Below are positions 43,347-52,343 of a stretch of DNA of 64,000 nucleotides, piece by piece. The stretch's first letter is position 1; each line of letters begins with the position of its first letter. The DNA is from CALNBC01 sp040768925. GTDB lineage: Bacteria; Bacillota; Clostridia; Christensenellales; CALWSW01. The stretch is from the NCBI GenBank assembly GCA_040768925.1, contig JAXGLZ010000002.1:794350-858349 (forward strand), in the 5' to 3' direction. The position numbers were made by a program, and so were the translations under genes. The notes beneath the pieces were generated by a model. That model saw only the letters and a program-made list of their open reading frames with translations, was not told the DNA's origin and searched no databases.

Positions 43347-44188
43347 CCCATACCTATCAGCCCGGCAGCGCCATGCAGGCCACCGCGGTGCGGGATGTTT
43401 CCCTCACCGTGGAAGACGGCGAGTTCCTGGGGATCATCGGCCACACAGGCAGCGGCAAATCCACGCTGGTTCAGCATATGAACGGGCTTTTGCAGCCGAC
43501 CTCCGGCAGGGTGATCGTCAACGGAATCGACCTTGCGGACAAAAAAACCAGAAAAGACATCCGCCGCCAGGTGGGGATGCTCTTTCAATACCCGGAATAC
43601 CAGCTTTTTGAGGAAAGCATCCGGGCAGACGTCGCCTTTGCCCCGAAAAACCTCGGGGTTCCGGCGGAAAAAATCGAAGAACACGTCCGCGCGGCCATGG
43701 AAAAGGCCGGCCTTCCCTATGACGAATTCGCGGAGCGCTCCCCCTTTGAGCTTTCCGGCGGCCAGAAGCGCCGGGTCGCCCTGGCGGGGATCCTCGCCAC
43801 CGCCCCTTCCATCCTGATCCTGGACGAGCCCATGGCCGGGCTGGACCCGGCGGGCCGGGAAGAGACCCTTACCCTGATCAAGCGGCTGAACGACGAGGGC
43901 ACCACCATCGTCATGGTCTCCCACAGCATGGACGACATCGCCCGATTGGCGGACCGGGTCGCGGTGATGAATATGGGCGAGCTCTTCACCATCGGCAGGA
44001 CGGACGAGGTCTTTTCCCGCTCCGGCGAGCTGCTGAATATGGGGCTGGACGTTCCTTATGCCTCCCGGCTTTCCGCTCTGCTGCGCGAACGCGGGCTGGA
44101 TGTTCCGAAAGGCTTGTACCTCAAGGAACAGCTCCGGGATTACCTCGTCGGCCTATACTTCAAACAACACAGGAGCGGCAATGCTTAA
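43322..44188 (+). CDS. ecfA2: ECF transporter ATPase EcfA2
   Basis: 288 residues, starting inside ecfA1 with a 25-bp overlap. Walker A GHTGSGKST, Q-loop MLFQYPEYQLFEESIRADVA (typical EcfA2), signature ELSGGQKRRVALAG, Walker B ILILDEPMAGLDP and H-loop MVSHSMDDIARL. Partner of EcfA1. Confidence 0.95.
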   Translation: MPIVLEHLTHTYQPGSAMQATAVRDVSLTVEDGEFLGIIGHTGSGKSTLVQHMNGLLQPTSGRVIVNGIDLADKKTRKDIRRQVGMLFQYPEYQLFEESIRADVAFAPKNLGVPAEKIEEHVRAAMEKAGLPYDEFAERSPFELSGGQKRRVALAGILATAPSILILDEPMAGLDPAGREETLTLIKRLNDEGTTIVMVSHSMDDIARLADRVAVMNMGELFTIGRTDEVFSRSGELLNMGLDVPYASRLSALLRERGLDVPKGLYLKEQLRDYLVGLYFKQHRSGNA

Positions 44189-44975
44189 AAACATAACCCT
44201 GGGCCAGTACTATCCCACGGATTCCCCCGTTCACAGACTGGACCCCCGCGTGAAAATTCTTTTGACCCTGGCCTACGTGGTGCTGGTTTTTCTGGTGACC
44301 AACTGGCTGGGCTACGGCTTTCTGCTTCTTGGCATAACCCTGGCCTGCGTGCTTTCTAGGGTTCCGTTTGTTTACCTTATGAAATCCTTGCGGCCGCTGC
44401 GCTTTATCCTGATCTTTACCTTTTTGCTGAACCTGTTTTTCACCGGCGGGACCGAGGTCTGGCTGGATTGGTGGATTTTTCGGATCACCGCGGAAGCTTT
44501 TTACCGCGCGGCCTTCTTTTCCCTGCGCATGGTGTTTTTGGTCGCGGGAACGAGCATGCTGATGCTCACCACCTCCCCCATCACCCTGACGGACGGGCTG
44601 GAGCGCCTGATGTCCCCTTTGAAGGTTTTCCGCTTCCCCTCCCACGAGCTGGCGATGATGATGACCATCGCCCTGCGCTTCATCCCCACCCTTTTGGACG
44701 AGGCAGATAAAATTATGAAAGCCCAGATGGCCCGGGGCGCGGATTTCGAATCCGGCAAGCTCTTTGCCCGGGCAAAGGCCATGGTGCCGCTGATGGTGCC
44801 GCTTTTTGTCAGCGCCTTCCGCAGGGCGGACGAGCTGGCCATGGCGATGGAAAGCCGCTGTTACCACGGCGGCAGCGGAAGGACGAGGATGCGCATCCTC
44901 CGCCTGCGGTGGCAGGATCTGCTCTCCGTCGCGCTTTTAGCCTCGCTGTTTGCGGTTACCGTTGTTTGGGGCTGA
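44181..44975 (+). CDS. ecfT: ECF transporter transmembrane protein EcfT
   Basis: 264-residue membrane scaffold of the ECF complex. The ATG overlaps the ecfA2 end by 8 bp. It begins LGQYYPTDSPVHRLDPRVKI, the conserved EcfT N-terminus, and has several hydrophobic helices and the coupling-helix motif KIMKAQMARGADFESG and MAMESRCYHGG (Ala-Arg-Gly type). Confidence 0.95.
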   Translation: MLKNITLGQYYPTDSPVHRLDPRVKILLTLAYVVLVFLVTNWLGYGFLLLGITLACVLSRVPFVYLMKSLRPLRFILIFTFLLNLFFTGGTEVWLDWWIFRITAEAFYRAAFFSLRMVFLVAGTSMLMLTTSPITLTDGLERLMSPLKVFRFPSHELAMMMTIALRFIPTLLDEADKIMKAQMARGADFESGKLFARAKAMVPLMVPLFVSAFRRADELAMAMESRCYHGGSGRTRMRILRLRWQDLLSVALLASLFAVTVVWG

Positions 44976-44977
44976 CC

Positions 44978-45733
44978 ATGCGCAGGATCAGGCTGACCGT
45001 CGAGTACGACGGAACGAATTATGCCGGCTGGCAAAGGCAGGATAACGGCGTAGCCATCCAGCAGCTTCTTGAAGAAAACATCGAAAAGGTCACCGGTGAG
45101 CGGGTGCCTCTGCACGGTTCCGGCAGGACGGACAGCGGAGTGCACGCGCTGGGCCAGGTGGCCCATTTTGACACAGAATCAAGGATCCCGGCGGAAAAAT
45201 TCGCCTACGCCCTGAATACCGGGCTGCCGGCGGACATCCGCGTCGTCGAAAGCCGCGAGGCCCCTTTGGGGTTTCATTCCCGGTTTTCCGCCAAAAAAAA
45301 GCATTACCGGTACGCGATCAACAACGCGGAGCACGCCAGCGCGATCTTTCGCAACACCGAGCTGCACGTTCACAGGCCCCTAGATGTTTGCGCCATGGCA
45401 AAAGCCGCGAAAATCCTTGAGGGGAGCCACGATTTTTCCGCCTTTAAGGCGGCGGAATGCAAACTTTGCGCCGTGCGCACGGTCTACCGCTCGGAAATCA
45501 CCCGGTTTGGAGACAGGATCGTTTACGACATCGCGGGCAGCGGCTTCCTTTACAACATGGTGCGCATCATCGCCGGCACCCTGATCGAAATCGGCAAGGG
45601 CAAGCTTTCGCCAGCCGACATGGCGCGCATACTGGAATCGAAGGACAGAAACCAGGCCGGCCCCACAGCCCCGGCAAAGGGGCTGACCCTGGTTTCGGTG
45701 GAATACCCTGAGGAGGGCGGCCATGAAGGTTAG
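44978..45733 (+). CDS. truA: tRNA pseudouridine synthase A
   Basis: Forms pseudouridine 38-40 in the tRNA anticodon arm. 251 residues; ATG 44978 lies 2 bp after ecfT. Features are RLTVEYDGTNYAGWQRQ, the catalytic Asp in HGSGRTDSGVHALGQ, and GSGFLYNMVRIIAGTL. The ecfA1-ecfA2-ecfT-truA order is a widely conserved Bacillota gene order. It overlaps tadA by 11 bp. Confidence 0.97.
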   Translation: MRRIRLTVEYDGTNYAGWQRQDNGVAIQQLLEENIEKVTGERVPLHGSGRTDSGVHALGQVAHFDTESRIPAEKFAYALNTGLPADIRVVESREAPLGFHSRFSAKKKHYRYAINNAEHASAIFRNTELHVHRPLDVCAMAKAAKILEGSHDFSAFKAAECKLCAVRTVYRSEITRFGDRIVYDIAGSGFLYNMVRIIAGTLIEIGKGKLSPADMARILESKDRNQAGPTAPAKGLTLVSVEYPEEGGHEG

Positions 45734-46160
45734 GGATTACATGAACGAAGCCCTTCAAGAAGCCCGGGCCGCCCTTTTGGAGGGGGAGGTCCCCGTCGGC
45801 GCGGTCATCGTGAAAAACGGCGAAATCATCGCCCGCTCGGGCAACCGCTGCGAGCAGGACAACGATCCGACCGCCCACGCGGAGGTGCTGGCCATCAAAA
45901 TGGCGGCAAAAGCCCTGGGGGACTGGCGGCTGAACGGCTGCACGCTGTACGTCACCCTGGAGCCCTGCTGCATGTGCGCCGGGGCGATCAAGAACGCCCG
46001 GCTGAGCCGGGTGGTCTTTGGCGCGTTTGACGGGGCGGCGGGCTGCTGCGGCAGCCGAGGGGACGTGCGCGCCCTGGGCTGCGGGGCAAAGATCGTCGGC
46101 GGCGTCATGAAGGATGCATGCGCCGCGCTGCTGGGCGAATGCTTCAGAGAATCCCGCTGA
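45723..46160 (+). CDS. tadA: tRNA-specific adenosine deaminase
   Basis: Deaminates the wobble adenosine of tRNA-Arg(ACG) to inosine. 145 residues with the zinc-site HAEVLAI (His and catalytic Glu) and PCCMCAGAI cysteines, and the N-terminal EALQEARAALLEGEVPVGAV. Translated in overlap with truA. Confidence 0.96.
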   Translation: MKVRDYMNEALQEARAALLEGEVPVGAVIVKNGEIIARSGNRCEQDNDPTAHAEVLAIKMAAKALGDWRLNGCTLYVTLEPCCMCAGAIKNARLSRVVFGAFDGAAGCCGSRGDVRALGCGAKIVGGVMKDACAALLGECFRESR

Positions 46161-46227
46161 GCGCAGCTGTTTTTGAAGGACTCAACGGCAGCTATAACCG
46201 CACCAATCCATGAAGGAGGAACCCCTG

Positions 46228-46761
46228 ATGAGCATCACCACAAAAACGGGAGACACAGGCGAGACCCGGCTACTTTCCGGCGCGGCCATCAAGAAAAGCG
46301 ACCTTCGCATCGAATGCCTGGGCACTGTGGACGAAGCCGTCGCATTTTTGGGCGTTGCCCGTTCGAAGGGGCGGGGATACGTTGAAAAATGCCTTCGCCT
46401 GATCCAGGCGGGGCTTTCCTCCGTCTTGGCGGAGCTTTCGGACGACGCGGGGATCCTGCCGGCCGAAAGGCTGGTCAGCGACGCCCAAACGGCCGAGCTT
46501 GAGGAGATCATCGCCTATTGCGAAGCATCCACCGGCCCGCTCAGGACCTTTGTCGTTCCGGGGGAAACGCCGATTTCCGCCGATCTTCACGTGGCGAGGA
46601 CCGTCGTTCGCCGGGCGGAAAGGCGGATCGCCGCCCTCAACGACACATGTGGCTCCCTTCGGCCGGAGCTTCTTCGCTATATGAACCGGGTTTCGGACGC
46701 GCTCTTCGCCCTGGCAAGGCTGGTGGCGGAAGGGCCGAAAAGCAGGGTCACCCCTCTTTGA
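46228..46761 (+). CDS. PduO-type cob(I)alamin adenosyltransferase
   Basis: Transfers adenosyl from ATP to cob(I)alamin or a precursor. 177 residues; GAAGGAGGAACCCCTG precedes ATG 46228. Typical features are ITTKTGDTGETRLLSG at the N-terminus, LGTVDEAVAFLGVARS, FVVPGETPISADLHVARTVV and RRAERRIAALN with LLRYMNRVSDALFALAR. It may share a transcript with tadA (67 bp gap). It could serve a corrinoid-dependent pathway fed by the importer at 18285-22198. Confidence 0.93.
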   Translation: MSITTKTGDTGETRLLSGAAIKKSDLRIECLGTVDEAVAFLGVARSKGRGYVEKCLRLIQAGLSSVLAELSDDAGILPAERLVSDAQTAELEEIIAYCEASTGPLRTFVVPGETPISADLHVARTVVRRAERRIAALNDTCGSLRPELLRYMNRVSDALFALARLVAEGPKSRVTPL

Positions 46762-46812
46762 GCGGGTCCTTCACCGGGGTTTAAGTCGCCCCGGGCAATC
46801 CCCATAAAAAGC

Positions 46813-46838
46813 AAAAAGCCCCGGTTTTCTCGGGCTTT
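46813..46838 (+). terminator. terminator after the adenosyltransferase gene
   Basis: AAAGCCC, a loop CGGTTTTCTC, then GGGCTTT. A near copy of this hairpin, AAAGCCCCGGTTTTCTCGGA, occurs at 46998-47020 and probably terminates the opposing gene at 47037. Confidence 0.7.
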
Positions 46839-47036
46839 CGGAGCGTCAAAAAAGTCCTGCGGGCCTTTTTCGCCGGTGGATTTTCGCTTCACGCAAGGAA
46901 ATTGCGGACATTAATATCCGCAATCGTACGCAAAACTTTTGATTGAAGCGCAGGAGCTTTGGCCCCTAAAAACCCCGAAGAAGGGTTTTTGACAGCGAAA
47001 AAGCCCCGGTTTTCTCGGAGCTTTGCGGAACGCGGA

Positions 47037-47729
47037 TCATTTTTCCGGAGTCTGGGGGCCTTCGGGCTTCCGGTTTGGCCGCCTGCGCGGCCTTTTGTTC
47101 CCTTCCGGGGCGCGCTTTTCCCCCTCTGCCCTCGGCTTTTCGGCGGTTCTGGGGCGCTGCCCCTCGGGGCGGAGCTTTTGCCCGCCTTCGGGGCGGGGCC
47201 TTTGCCCATCGGGGCGGGGCCTTTGCTGGGGCCGGGCTTCCCGGTTCGGCTTTTCGCCCTCTTTGGGAACGCACTCGCCCTGTTTCGGGCGGGGATGGGG
47301 CTTCTTTTCCTCAAACCGTTCCTTTGGCCGCGCTTCTTCCGGCGCTTTGGAACGGGGCGCGCCGGGATGATAACGGTCCTGCCTTGAGCGGGGCGGCCGC
47401 TGGCCATCCTGGCGGCGGGGCGCGCCTTCGGCGCCGTTTTCCCGGCGCCTGGGCTGGGCGGCGTTCACCGGCTTTGGCTCCGGCCTTTCCGCCAGCTCGT
47501 AGGCCTCCATCGCGGTGAATTCTTCCTCGTCGTTCGGGCCGCAGCTGACGTAATCCCTGTATACCGAGCGGTTTTTTTCGTCGTATTCGTGTATGATGAT
47601 CCTTGTCGCCCTGTTTTTGGGCACCGGAGCGTATTTGCTGTCAAAGTAATACGCCACCATATACGCCCCGCCGTGCGGGGTCGCGCCCACGGTGACTTCT
47701 TTGCAGGGTCCGGGTGTTGCTTTGTTCAT
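47037..47729 (-). CDS. uncharacterised protein with a long Arg/Pro/Glu-rich disordered tail
   Basis: 230 residues; CAGGAGGACGC precedes ATG 47729. The first 95 residues look folded: VTVGATPHGGAYMVAYYFDS, RIIIHEYDEKNRSVYRDYVS. From about residue 105 the sequence is low complexity, dominated by Arg, Pro, Lys, Glu and Gln with repeated RPRPEG/RPRPDG-like units, and certainly disordered and strongly basic. I do not recognise the family. A nucleic-acid-binding role for the tail is a guess. The opposite strand also has long open frames because of base composition, but the ribosome site and folded start support the minus strand. Confidence 0.7.
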   Translation of the reverse strand: MNKATPGPCKEVTVGATPHGGAYMVAYYFDSKYAPVPKNRATRIIIHEYDEKNRSVYRDYVSCGPNDEEEFTAMEAYELAERPEPKPVNAAQPRRRENGAEGAPRRQDGQRPPRSRQDRYHPGAPRSKAPEEARPKERFEEKKPHPRPKQGECVPKEGEKPNREARPQQRPRPDGQRPRPEGGQKLRPEGQRPRTAEKPRAEGEKRAPEGNKRPRRRPNRKPEGPQTPEK

Positions 47730-47832
47730 GCGTCCTCCTGGGTCCTTGTTCAAGCTATTATATATCAATTGCGCCGCGCAGTGCAAATCAACTTTACAAA
47801 CGGCGCGTTTTTGCGCAAAAGGAGTGGAAAAA

Positions 47833-49047
47833 ATGATCGGAATCATCGGCGCGGGCGCGTCCGGAATGGCGGCCGCGATCACCGCGGCGCGGCTCGGGTC
47901 GGCCGTCGCCGTGCTGGAGCGCGGAGAGCGCGCCGGGCGGAAGCTGCTGGCCACCGGAAACGGCCGCTGCAACATCACGAACGCTTTTGCCTCTTTTGAC
48001 CGGTATTCTTCCTCTTCCCCAAAAACGCTGGAAAAAATGCTGGCAAACGCCTCGCCCAAAGAGATCCGGCAGTTTTTCGATTCCCTGGGCCTGCCCACCC
48101 GCGAAGAGGAAGAAGGCCGGGTCTACCCCCGCTGCAATCTGGCCGGCGCGGTGGTGGATTCCTTGCGGCTTTCGATGGCGGAGCTGGGGGTGGACCTGCG
48201 CCCGGGCTGCGCGGCCGCGTCTGTCCGGCGCGAAGGGCGGGGGTTTTGCGTCTCCCTTATTTCCGGGGAATCCCTGTTTTTTGACAGGCTGATCGTCGCA
48301 GCGGGGGGCAAGGCGGCGGAAAAAAACGGCGGGACCGGCGACGGGGTGAATCTCCTTCGCGCCCTGGGCCACCGGATCGAACCCGTCGGGCCCGCGCTTT
48401 CCCCCCTTTGCACCGAGACGGAGCCGATCCGCTCCTTAAAGGGCATTCGGGCGGACTGCGGTCTTTCCGCCCTGTCCGGCAACACGCTTCTTCGCCGGGA
48501 ACTGGGGGAAATCCTCTTCACCGAGTTCGGCCTTTCGGGGATCGCGGCGATGCAGCTTTCCACGCCCGTCGCCCGGGCAAAGGGCCCGGTCACCATTGTT
48601 TTGGACTTCTTCCCGGATCTGGATGAGCGGTCTTTGCGCGATTATTTGATGAACCGCAGGGAGGCTTTTCCCCAAAGGCCCCTTCCCGAGTGGCTGGCCG
48701 GGCTTTTGCACAGAAGGATCGCCGAAGCTTTGTACAAGCGCTGCGGATTGCCCCTTTCAAAGCTGTCCGGCGGGCTTGCCGATGCCGAGATTTTTGGCCT
48801 TGCCGCCTCCATGAAGCAGTTTTCCCTTGCCTGCACGGGGGTCAAGCCCCTGCCCTTTTCCCAGGCGACCGCGGGCGGCGCAAGCCTGGACGCGTTCGAT
48901 CCCAAAACGATGGAATCGCTGCTTGTTCCCGGGCTTTACGCCGCCGGGGAAGTGCTGGACGCGGTGGGCGATTGCGGCGGCTTCAATCTTCATTGGGCCT
49001 GGGTCACAGGGATAACGGCGGGGCGTGCGTCTGCGCATTGCGAATGA
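47833..49047 (+). CDS. BaiN/HI0933-family FAD-dependent oxidoreductase
   Basis: 404 residues; AAGGAGTGGAAAAA precedes ATG 47833. The dinucleotide fold is IGIIGAGASGMAAAITAARL, and RKLLATGNGRCNITN is the family signature. C-terminal motifs are SGIAAMQLSTPVAR, QATAGGASLDAFDPKTMES and GLYAAGEVLDAVGDCGGFNL. The family includes proteins annotated BaiN (bile acid reductase) and many of unknown function, so substrate assignment is not possible here. Confidence 0.9.
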   Translation: MIGIIGAGASGMAAAITAARLGSAVAVLERGERAGRKLLATGNGRCNITNAFASFDRYSSSSPKTLEKMLANASPKEIRQFFDSLGLPTREEEEGRVYPRCNLAGAVVDSLRLSMAELGVDLRPGCAAASVRREGRGFCVSLISGESLFFDRLIVAAGGKAAEKNGGTGDGVNLLRALGHRIEPVGPALSPLCTETEPIRSLKGIRADCGLSALSGNTLLRRELGEILFTEFGLSGIAAMQLSTPVARAKGPVTIVLDFFPDLDERSLRDYLMNRREAFPQRPLPEWLAGLLHRRIAEALYKRCGLPLSKLSGGLADAEIFGLAASMKQFSLACTGVKPLPFSQATAGGASLDAFDPKTMESLLVPGLYAAGEVLDAVGDCGGFNLHWAWVTGITAGRASAHCE

Positions 49048-49203
49048 CTGTTCGATTCTTTTGCTAAAATCCGGCGGATTGTCCAATAAATCGGTCAATC
49101 CAAGCCCGATTCCGCTTGCTTTTATCTGAAAAATGCGATATGATGTTCGCAAACAAAGGTTCGCCGAAAATCAGTTCCGATTCTCGGCCGGCAGATAGGA
49201 GCC

Positions 49204-49395
49204 ATGCGCATGAATCAGTGGGGTCTTTGGTTCACCTTCTTCGTTCCCGCTTTTTTAGGCGGAGCGGCGCTGGGCGTTTCGACCATGGCGGCTTTGTACA
49301 AGCTTGCCGCCCGCAGAAGAAAAATCCGGCGCGCTTCCTCCGCTTTGGGCCGGGACTCTTCCTCTTCGGCCGCGTGCCTTGAGCGCTGCGCCTGA
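49204..49395 (+). CDS. small single-span membrane protein
   Basis: About 61-63 residues. ATG 49204 or 49210; AGGAGCC before the first ATG is too close, so 49210 is slightly better. A hydrophobic helix WGLWFTFFVPAFLGGAALGV is followed by a basic, Ser-rich tail RRRKIRRASSALGRDSSSSA. Unknown function; coding is plausible from start context and composition only. Confidence 0.45.
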   Translation: MRMNQWGLWFTFFVPAFLGGAALGVSTMAALYKLAARRRKIRRASSALGRDSSSSAACLERCA

Positions 49396-49497
49396 AGTTT
49401 TTATTATTTTTGACTTTCTTTTTTAGTTTTTTCAGGGCCGCGCCTGCGCATACTAATACCGCGCACCCGCGCAAATAATCTTTTGCGGAGGCTGACC

Positions 49498-49659
49498 ATG
49501 AAGAACCAACGTATAGGCTGCCGCGTCGACAGCTGCCAGTACAACGAAAAGGGTACCTCTTGCGGCCTTTCTTCCATTGAGGTTCAACCCTGCGATGGCT
49601 GCGGCGGGGATTCGCCTGAAGACACCCTTTGCGCCAGTTTCAAGTCCAAGCGCGACTGA
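49498..49659 (+). CDS. DUF1540-type small Cys-rich protein
   Basis: 53 residues; TGCGGAGGCTGACC precedes ATG 49498. The sequence has the DUF1540 pattern: IGCRVDSCQYNEKGTSCGLS, then IEVQPCDGCG, ending TLCASFKSKRD. The cysteines are thought to bind metal. DUF1540 genes are common in spore-forming Clostridia, but their function is not established. A terminator follows at 49694-49716. Confidence 0.85.
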   Translation: MKNQRIGCRVDSCQYNEKGTSCGLSSIEVQPCDGCGGDSPEDTLCASFKSKRD

Positions 49660-49693
49660 CGCAGCGATCTGGTCGAGGCATCCAAAAAGAGGG

Positions 49694-49716
49694 CCCCGCG
49701 CGACAACCGCGCGGGG
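49694..49716 (+). terminator. hairpin after the DUF1540 gene
   Basis: CCCCGCGC, loop GACAACC, GCGCGGGG, then TTCC. Strong stem, weak T-run. Confidence 0.6.
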
Positions 49717-49803
49717 TTCCTGCAAATCCTGGCGTCCTGCGCGCGAACCGCGCTTTTTCAGTTCAAAGCCGTGAATCCTTCGCCGGGCTTTGTTCGAACC
49801 GGC

Positions 49804-50394
49804 TCAGTTGTAATACTTCGCTGCGTGGTACTCAAACAGGGACTTCAAAACGGAAGTGATGTTGCTTGTGGTGACCGTCGCGCCGGAAACGGCGTCCGCG
49901 CTGACGCCTTCGAGCTGTTTGCCGTAGCCTTCCCAGGCGTCAAACTCCGCTTTGCTCTTTTTGACGAGCAGCTGGACAAAGTTCTCGTCCATATACTCCT
50001 TGGTGTAATCCGGCCGGCCGTGGATCGGGTCGCTGTCTCCCCAGAGGCCGGCGGTGTATCCGTCTTTTTTGCCAAAGGAGATGAAGCGGATGGATGCTTC
50101 CTCCGCCGTTTCCTTGGTGTTCAGCAGTTCAACGTACATCACGGAGGCGAAATTGACGGCGGTATCCCGGCAGGTGCAGGAGGTAAATCCGACCTGATAG
50201 GCGGTAAAGGTGGAATTCCCCCGCTCAAAAAGGATGACCGCAAAATTCTCCTCAAAAACGCCGCCGCTGGAGTAATGCGTGAATCCGAACTCGGGATAGG
50301 CGCTTTCCTTTTCGGCGGAAGCGACGCAGCCCGCCAGCGCAAAGGCCGTCAAAAAGGCCAGGCAGAAAGCGATCGATCGTTTCATGCCGGTCAT
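49804..50394 (-). CDS. lipoprotein with FMN-binding-type C-terminal motif
   Basis: 196 residues from ATG 50394, which overlaps the upstream stop (ATGA). A second ATG at 50385 is possible. The signal peptide ends FALAGC. The C-terminal LEGVSADAVSGATVTTSNIT matches the flavinylation motif of FMN-binding domains, where ApbE attaches FMN to the Thr/Ser. The central part, TAYQVGFTSCTCRDTAVNFA, has two close cysteines that might be redox-active. With the rhodanese-like lipoprotein upstream it suggests an extracellular electron-transfer pair. Confidence 0.75.
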   Translation of the reverse strand: MTGMKRSIAFCLAFLTAFALAGCVASAEKESAYPEFGFTHYSSGGVFEENFAVILFERGNSTFTAYQVGFTSCTCRDTAVNFASVMYVELLNTKETAEEASIRFISFGKKDGYTAGLWGDSDPIHGRPDYTKEYMDENFVQLLVKKSKAEFDAWEGYGKQLEGVSADAVSGATVTTSNITSVLKSLFEYHAAKYYN

Positions 50395-51071
50395 GCCTTA
50401 TGCAGCCTAGAAAAGTCGATGTAAGCGTAATCGGCGCGCCAGGTGGCGTAGATGTCCGTGCCGTCCGCGTCCTCGGAATACTTGATCAGCTCGACGCCCT
50501 TTTCGCCCTCATAAGCCCAGAGCCCGCCGACGTTATAGACCTTCGAGGCGTCCCATCCGAGGTGCACCAGCAGCGCTTTCGTCATGCCCGCGTAGCCGCC
50601 CCCGCCGCAGACCAGGAAGATCGCCTTGTCCTTCGGGAAGAGTTCCTCAAGGATCGTGGGGGATTCGACGTAGTTCGCCGTGGCGGAGGCGATGCTGCCG
50701 TCCTCGTTCCAGGTGAGGGTATAGAGCGTTTCACCGGCATAGGCGCCGCTTACCGGCAGATCGGTCAGGGTGGCAAGATAGGGATACGGAACGATGCGAA
50801 AGCCCTCCAGCGTCAGCGAAAGGTCCGCGTTCCCGCCGATCGCGGCGTAATCCGCCGGGTCAAACAGCATGCGGACATCCCGGTAGGCCACATCGTCCCG
50901 CCCGAGGTAATCGTCGATCGTTGCGACGTTGATGTTGAGATCGACGCCGAACATGCTCTCGGGGTCCGGGCTGGCCGCGGGGAGCGCCTTCTGGGTCGAC
51001 GCGGCGCTGCCGCAGGCCGCAAAGGAAAGCAGCATGGTCAGAACAAGAAGCATCGCTGTTGCTTTTTTCAT
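50391..51071 (-). CDS. rhodanese-like lipoprotein
   Basis: 226 residues; GAGGAGGGATTTTCT precedes ATG 51071. The lipobox is SFAACG, Cys at about residue 20. Near the C-terminus, AIFLVCGGGGYAGMTKALLV then HLGWDASKVYNVGGLWAYEG has the rhodanese active-site layout, with the loop cysteine followed by a glycine-rich turn and a second Val-x-x-Val-Gly-Gly strand. The normal CRxGxR loop is altered to CGGGGYA, so sulfurtransferase activity is uncertain. It is cotranscribed with the FMN-binding lipoprotein. Confidence 0.72.
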   Translation of the reverse strand: MKKATAMLLVLTMLLSFAACGSAASTQKALPAASPDPESMFGVDLNINVATIDDYLGRDDVAYRDVRMLFDPADYAAIGGNADLSLTLEGFRIVPYPYLATLTDLPVSGAYAGETLYTLTWNEDGSIASATANYVESPTILEELFPKDKAIFLVCGGGGYAGMTKALLVHLGWDASKVYNVGGLWAYEGEKGVELIKYSEDADGTDIYATWRADYAYIDFSRLHKA

Positions 51072-51323
51072 AGAAAATCCCTCCTCGCTGTGTCGTTGCG
51101 CGTCCAAAATCACAGAAGTGTGTGTTTATGATACTACATTGACAGACTTGCATCAACACATCCCTTTGATAGGAATTCCGCGTTCCCGATCCACCCGGCC
51201 CGCTTTTTTGACGGCGACAGATCTTTGGTCCCGGCCCGGCGGCCTGGCGGGGTCTTTCGCCCATGGCAAACCCGCTCTTTCGATCCCGCGCGGATCCGGT
51301 TTTTGAAACAGGAGTGCAAAACC

Positions 51324-52193
51324 ATGCATTACGCTGACGCAAAGGGGATACTTCCACCCAAAAACGGCATGAACCTTTACCGCGGGTGCACCCACGGCTG
51401 CATTTACTGCGATTCCCGCAGCGCGTGCTACCAGATCGCCCACGATTTCGAGGATGTCGAGGTCAAGCGCAACGCGCCAAAGCTACTGGAAGCCGCCTTG
51501 CGGAAAAAGCGCGGCAGGTGCATGATCGGCACGGGCTCCATGTGCGATCCGTATCTTCCGATCGAGAAAAGCGAAAGGCTGACCCGCCGCTGCCTGGAAC
51601 TGATCGACAGGTATGGCTTCGGGTTTTCGGTGCTGACGAAATCGGATCTGGTGCTGCGCGATCTGGATCTGCTGAAAAGCGTCAACGCCAAGGCCAAATG
51701 CGTGGTCCAGATGACGCTGACCACCTTTGACGAAGCGCTGTGCGGCATTCTGGAGCCGAACGTCTGCACCACTTCGCGGCGGTTCGAAGCGCTGAAGATC
51801 CTGCGGGACGAAGGCATCCCCACCGTGGTTTGGCTGTGCCCCATCCTTCCCTTCATCAACGACACCGAGGAAAACCTGCGCGGGATCCTGGACTGCTGCT
51901 TCGAGGCCGGGGTCCGGGGAATCCTGTGCTTCGGCATGGGCGTTACCCTGCGCCAGGGCGACCGGGAATACTTTTATCAAAAGCTGGACGAGCATTTCCC
52001 GGGCATAAAGGCGCGTTATATCCGCACCTTTGGCTACAGCTATGAATGCGTCAGTCCGAAAAATGCGGAGCTGATGGCAATCTTTCGGGAAGAATGCGCC
52101 ACGCGGGGCGTTCTCCACCACCCCGGCAGGGTTTTTGCCTATTTGCACGAATTCGAGGACAGGCGGTCCGGCGAGCAGATGACGCTCTTCTGA
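51324..52193 (+). CDS. radical SAM protein, SplB/Rv2578c-like
   Basis: 289 residues; AGGAGTGCAAAACC precedes ATG 51324. The [4Fe-4S] site is CTHGCIYCDSR (CxxxCxxC) within NLYRGCTHGCIYCDSRSACY. It is followed by GTGSMCDPYLPIE, FSVLTKSDLVLRDLDLL and LCPILPFINDTEENLRGILD, the pattern of the Rv2578c/SPL-like radical SAM group. Function of this group is poorly known. Confidence 0.85.
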   Translation: MHYADAKGILPPKNGMNLYRGCTHGCIYCDSRSACYQIAHDFEDVEVKRNAPKLLEAALRKKRGRCMIGTGSMCDPYLPIEKSERLTRRCLELIDRYGFGFSVLTKSDLVLRDLDLLKSVNAKAKCVVQMTLTTFDEALCGILEPNVCTTSRRFEALKILRDEGIPTVVWLCPILPFINDTEENLRGILDCCFEAGVRGILCFGMGVTLRQGDREYFYQKLDEHFPGIKARYIRTFGYSYECVSPKNAELMAIFREECATRGVLHHPGRVFAYLHEFEDRRSGEQMTLF

Positions 52194-52254
52194 CCGGCGT
52201 GTTTTGCTCGCCGCTCCCGCTCCCGGCGCAAGCGGCGGCGGGCACCGCAAAAAA

Positions 52255-52279
52255 ATCCCCCGGTGAAGCCGGGGGTTTG
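52255..52279 (-). terminator. terminator of the germination operon
   Basis: CCCCCGG, loop TGAA, CCGGGGG. Minus strand is followed by seven T residues (AAAAAAATCC at 52249). It also ends the converging radical SAM gene. Confidence 0.85.
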
Positions 52280-52343
52280 CATGGATGGCGGGCCGATTGC
52301 CCGCGTCCGCGCGTCCTGTCAGTTCCCGGCGGCAAACCGGCGT

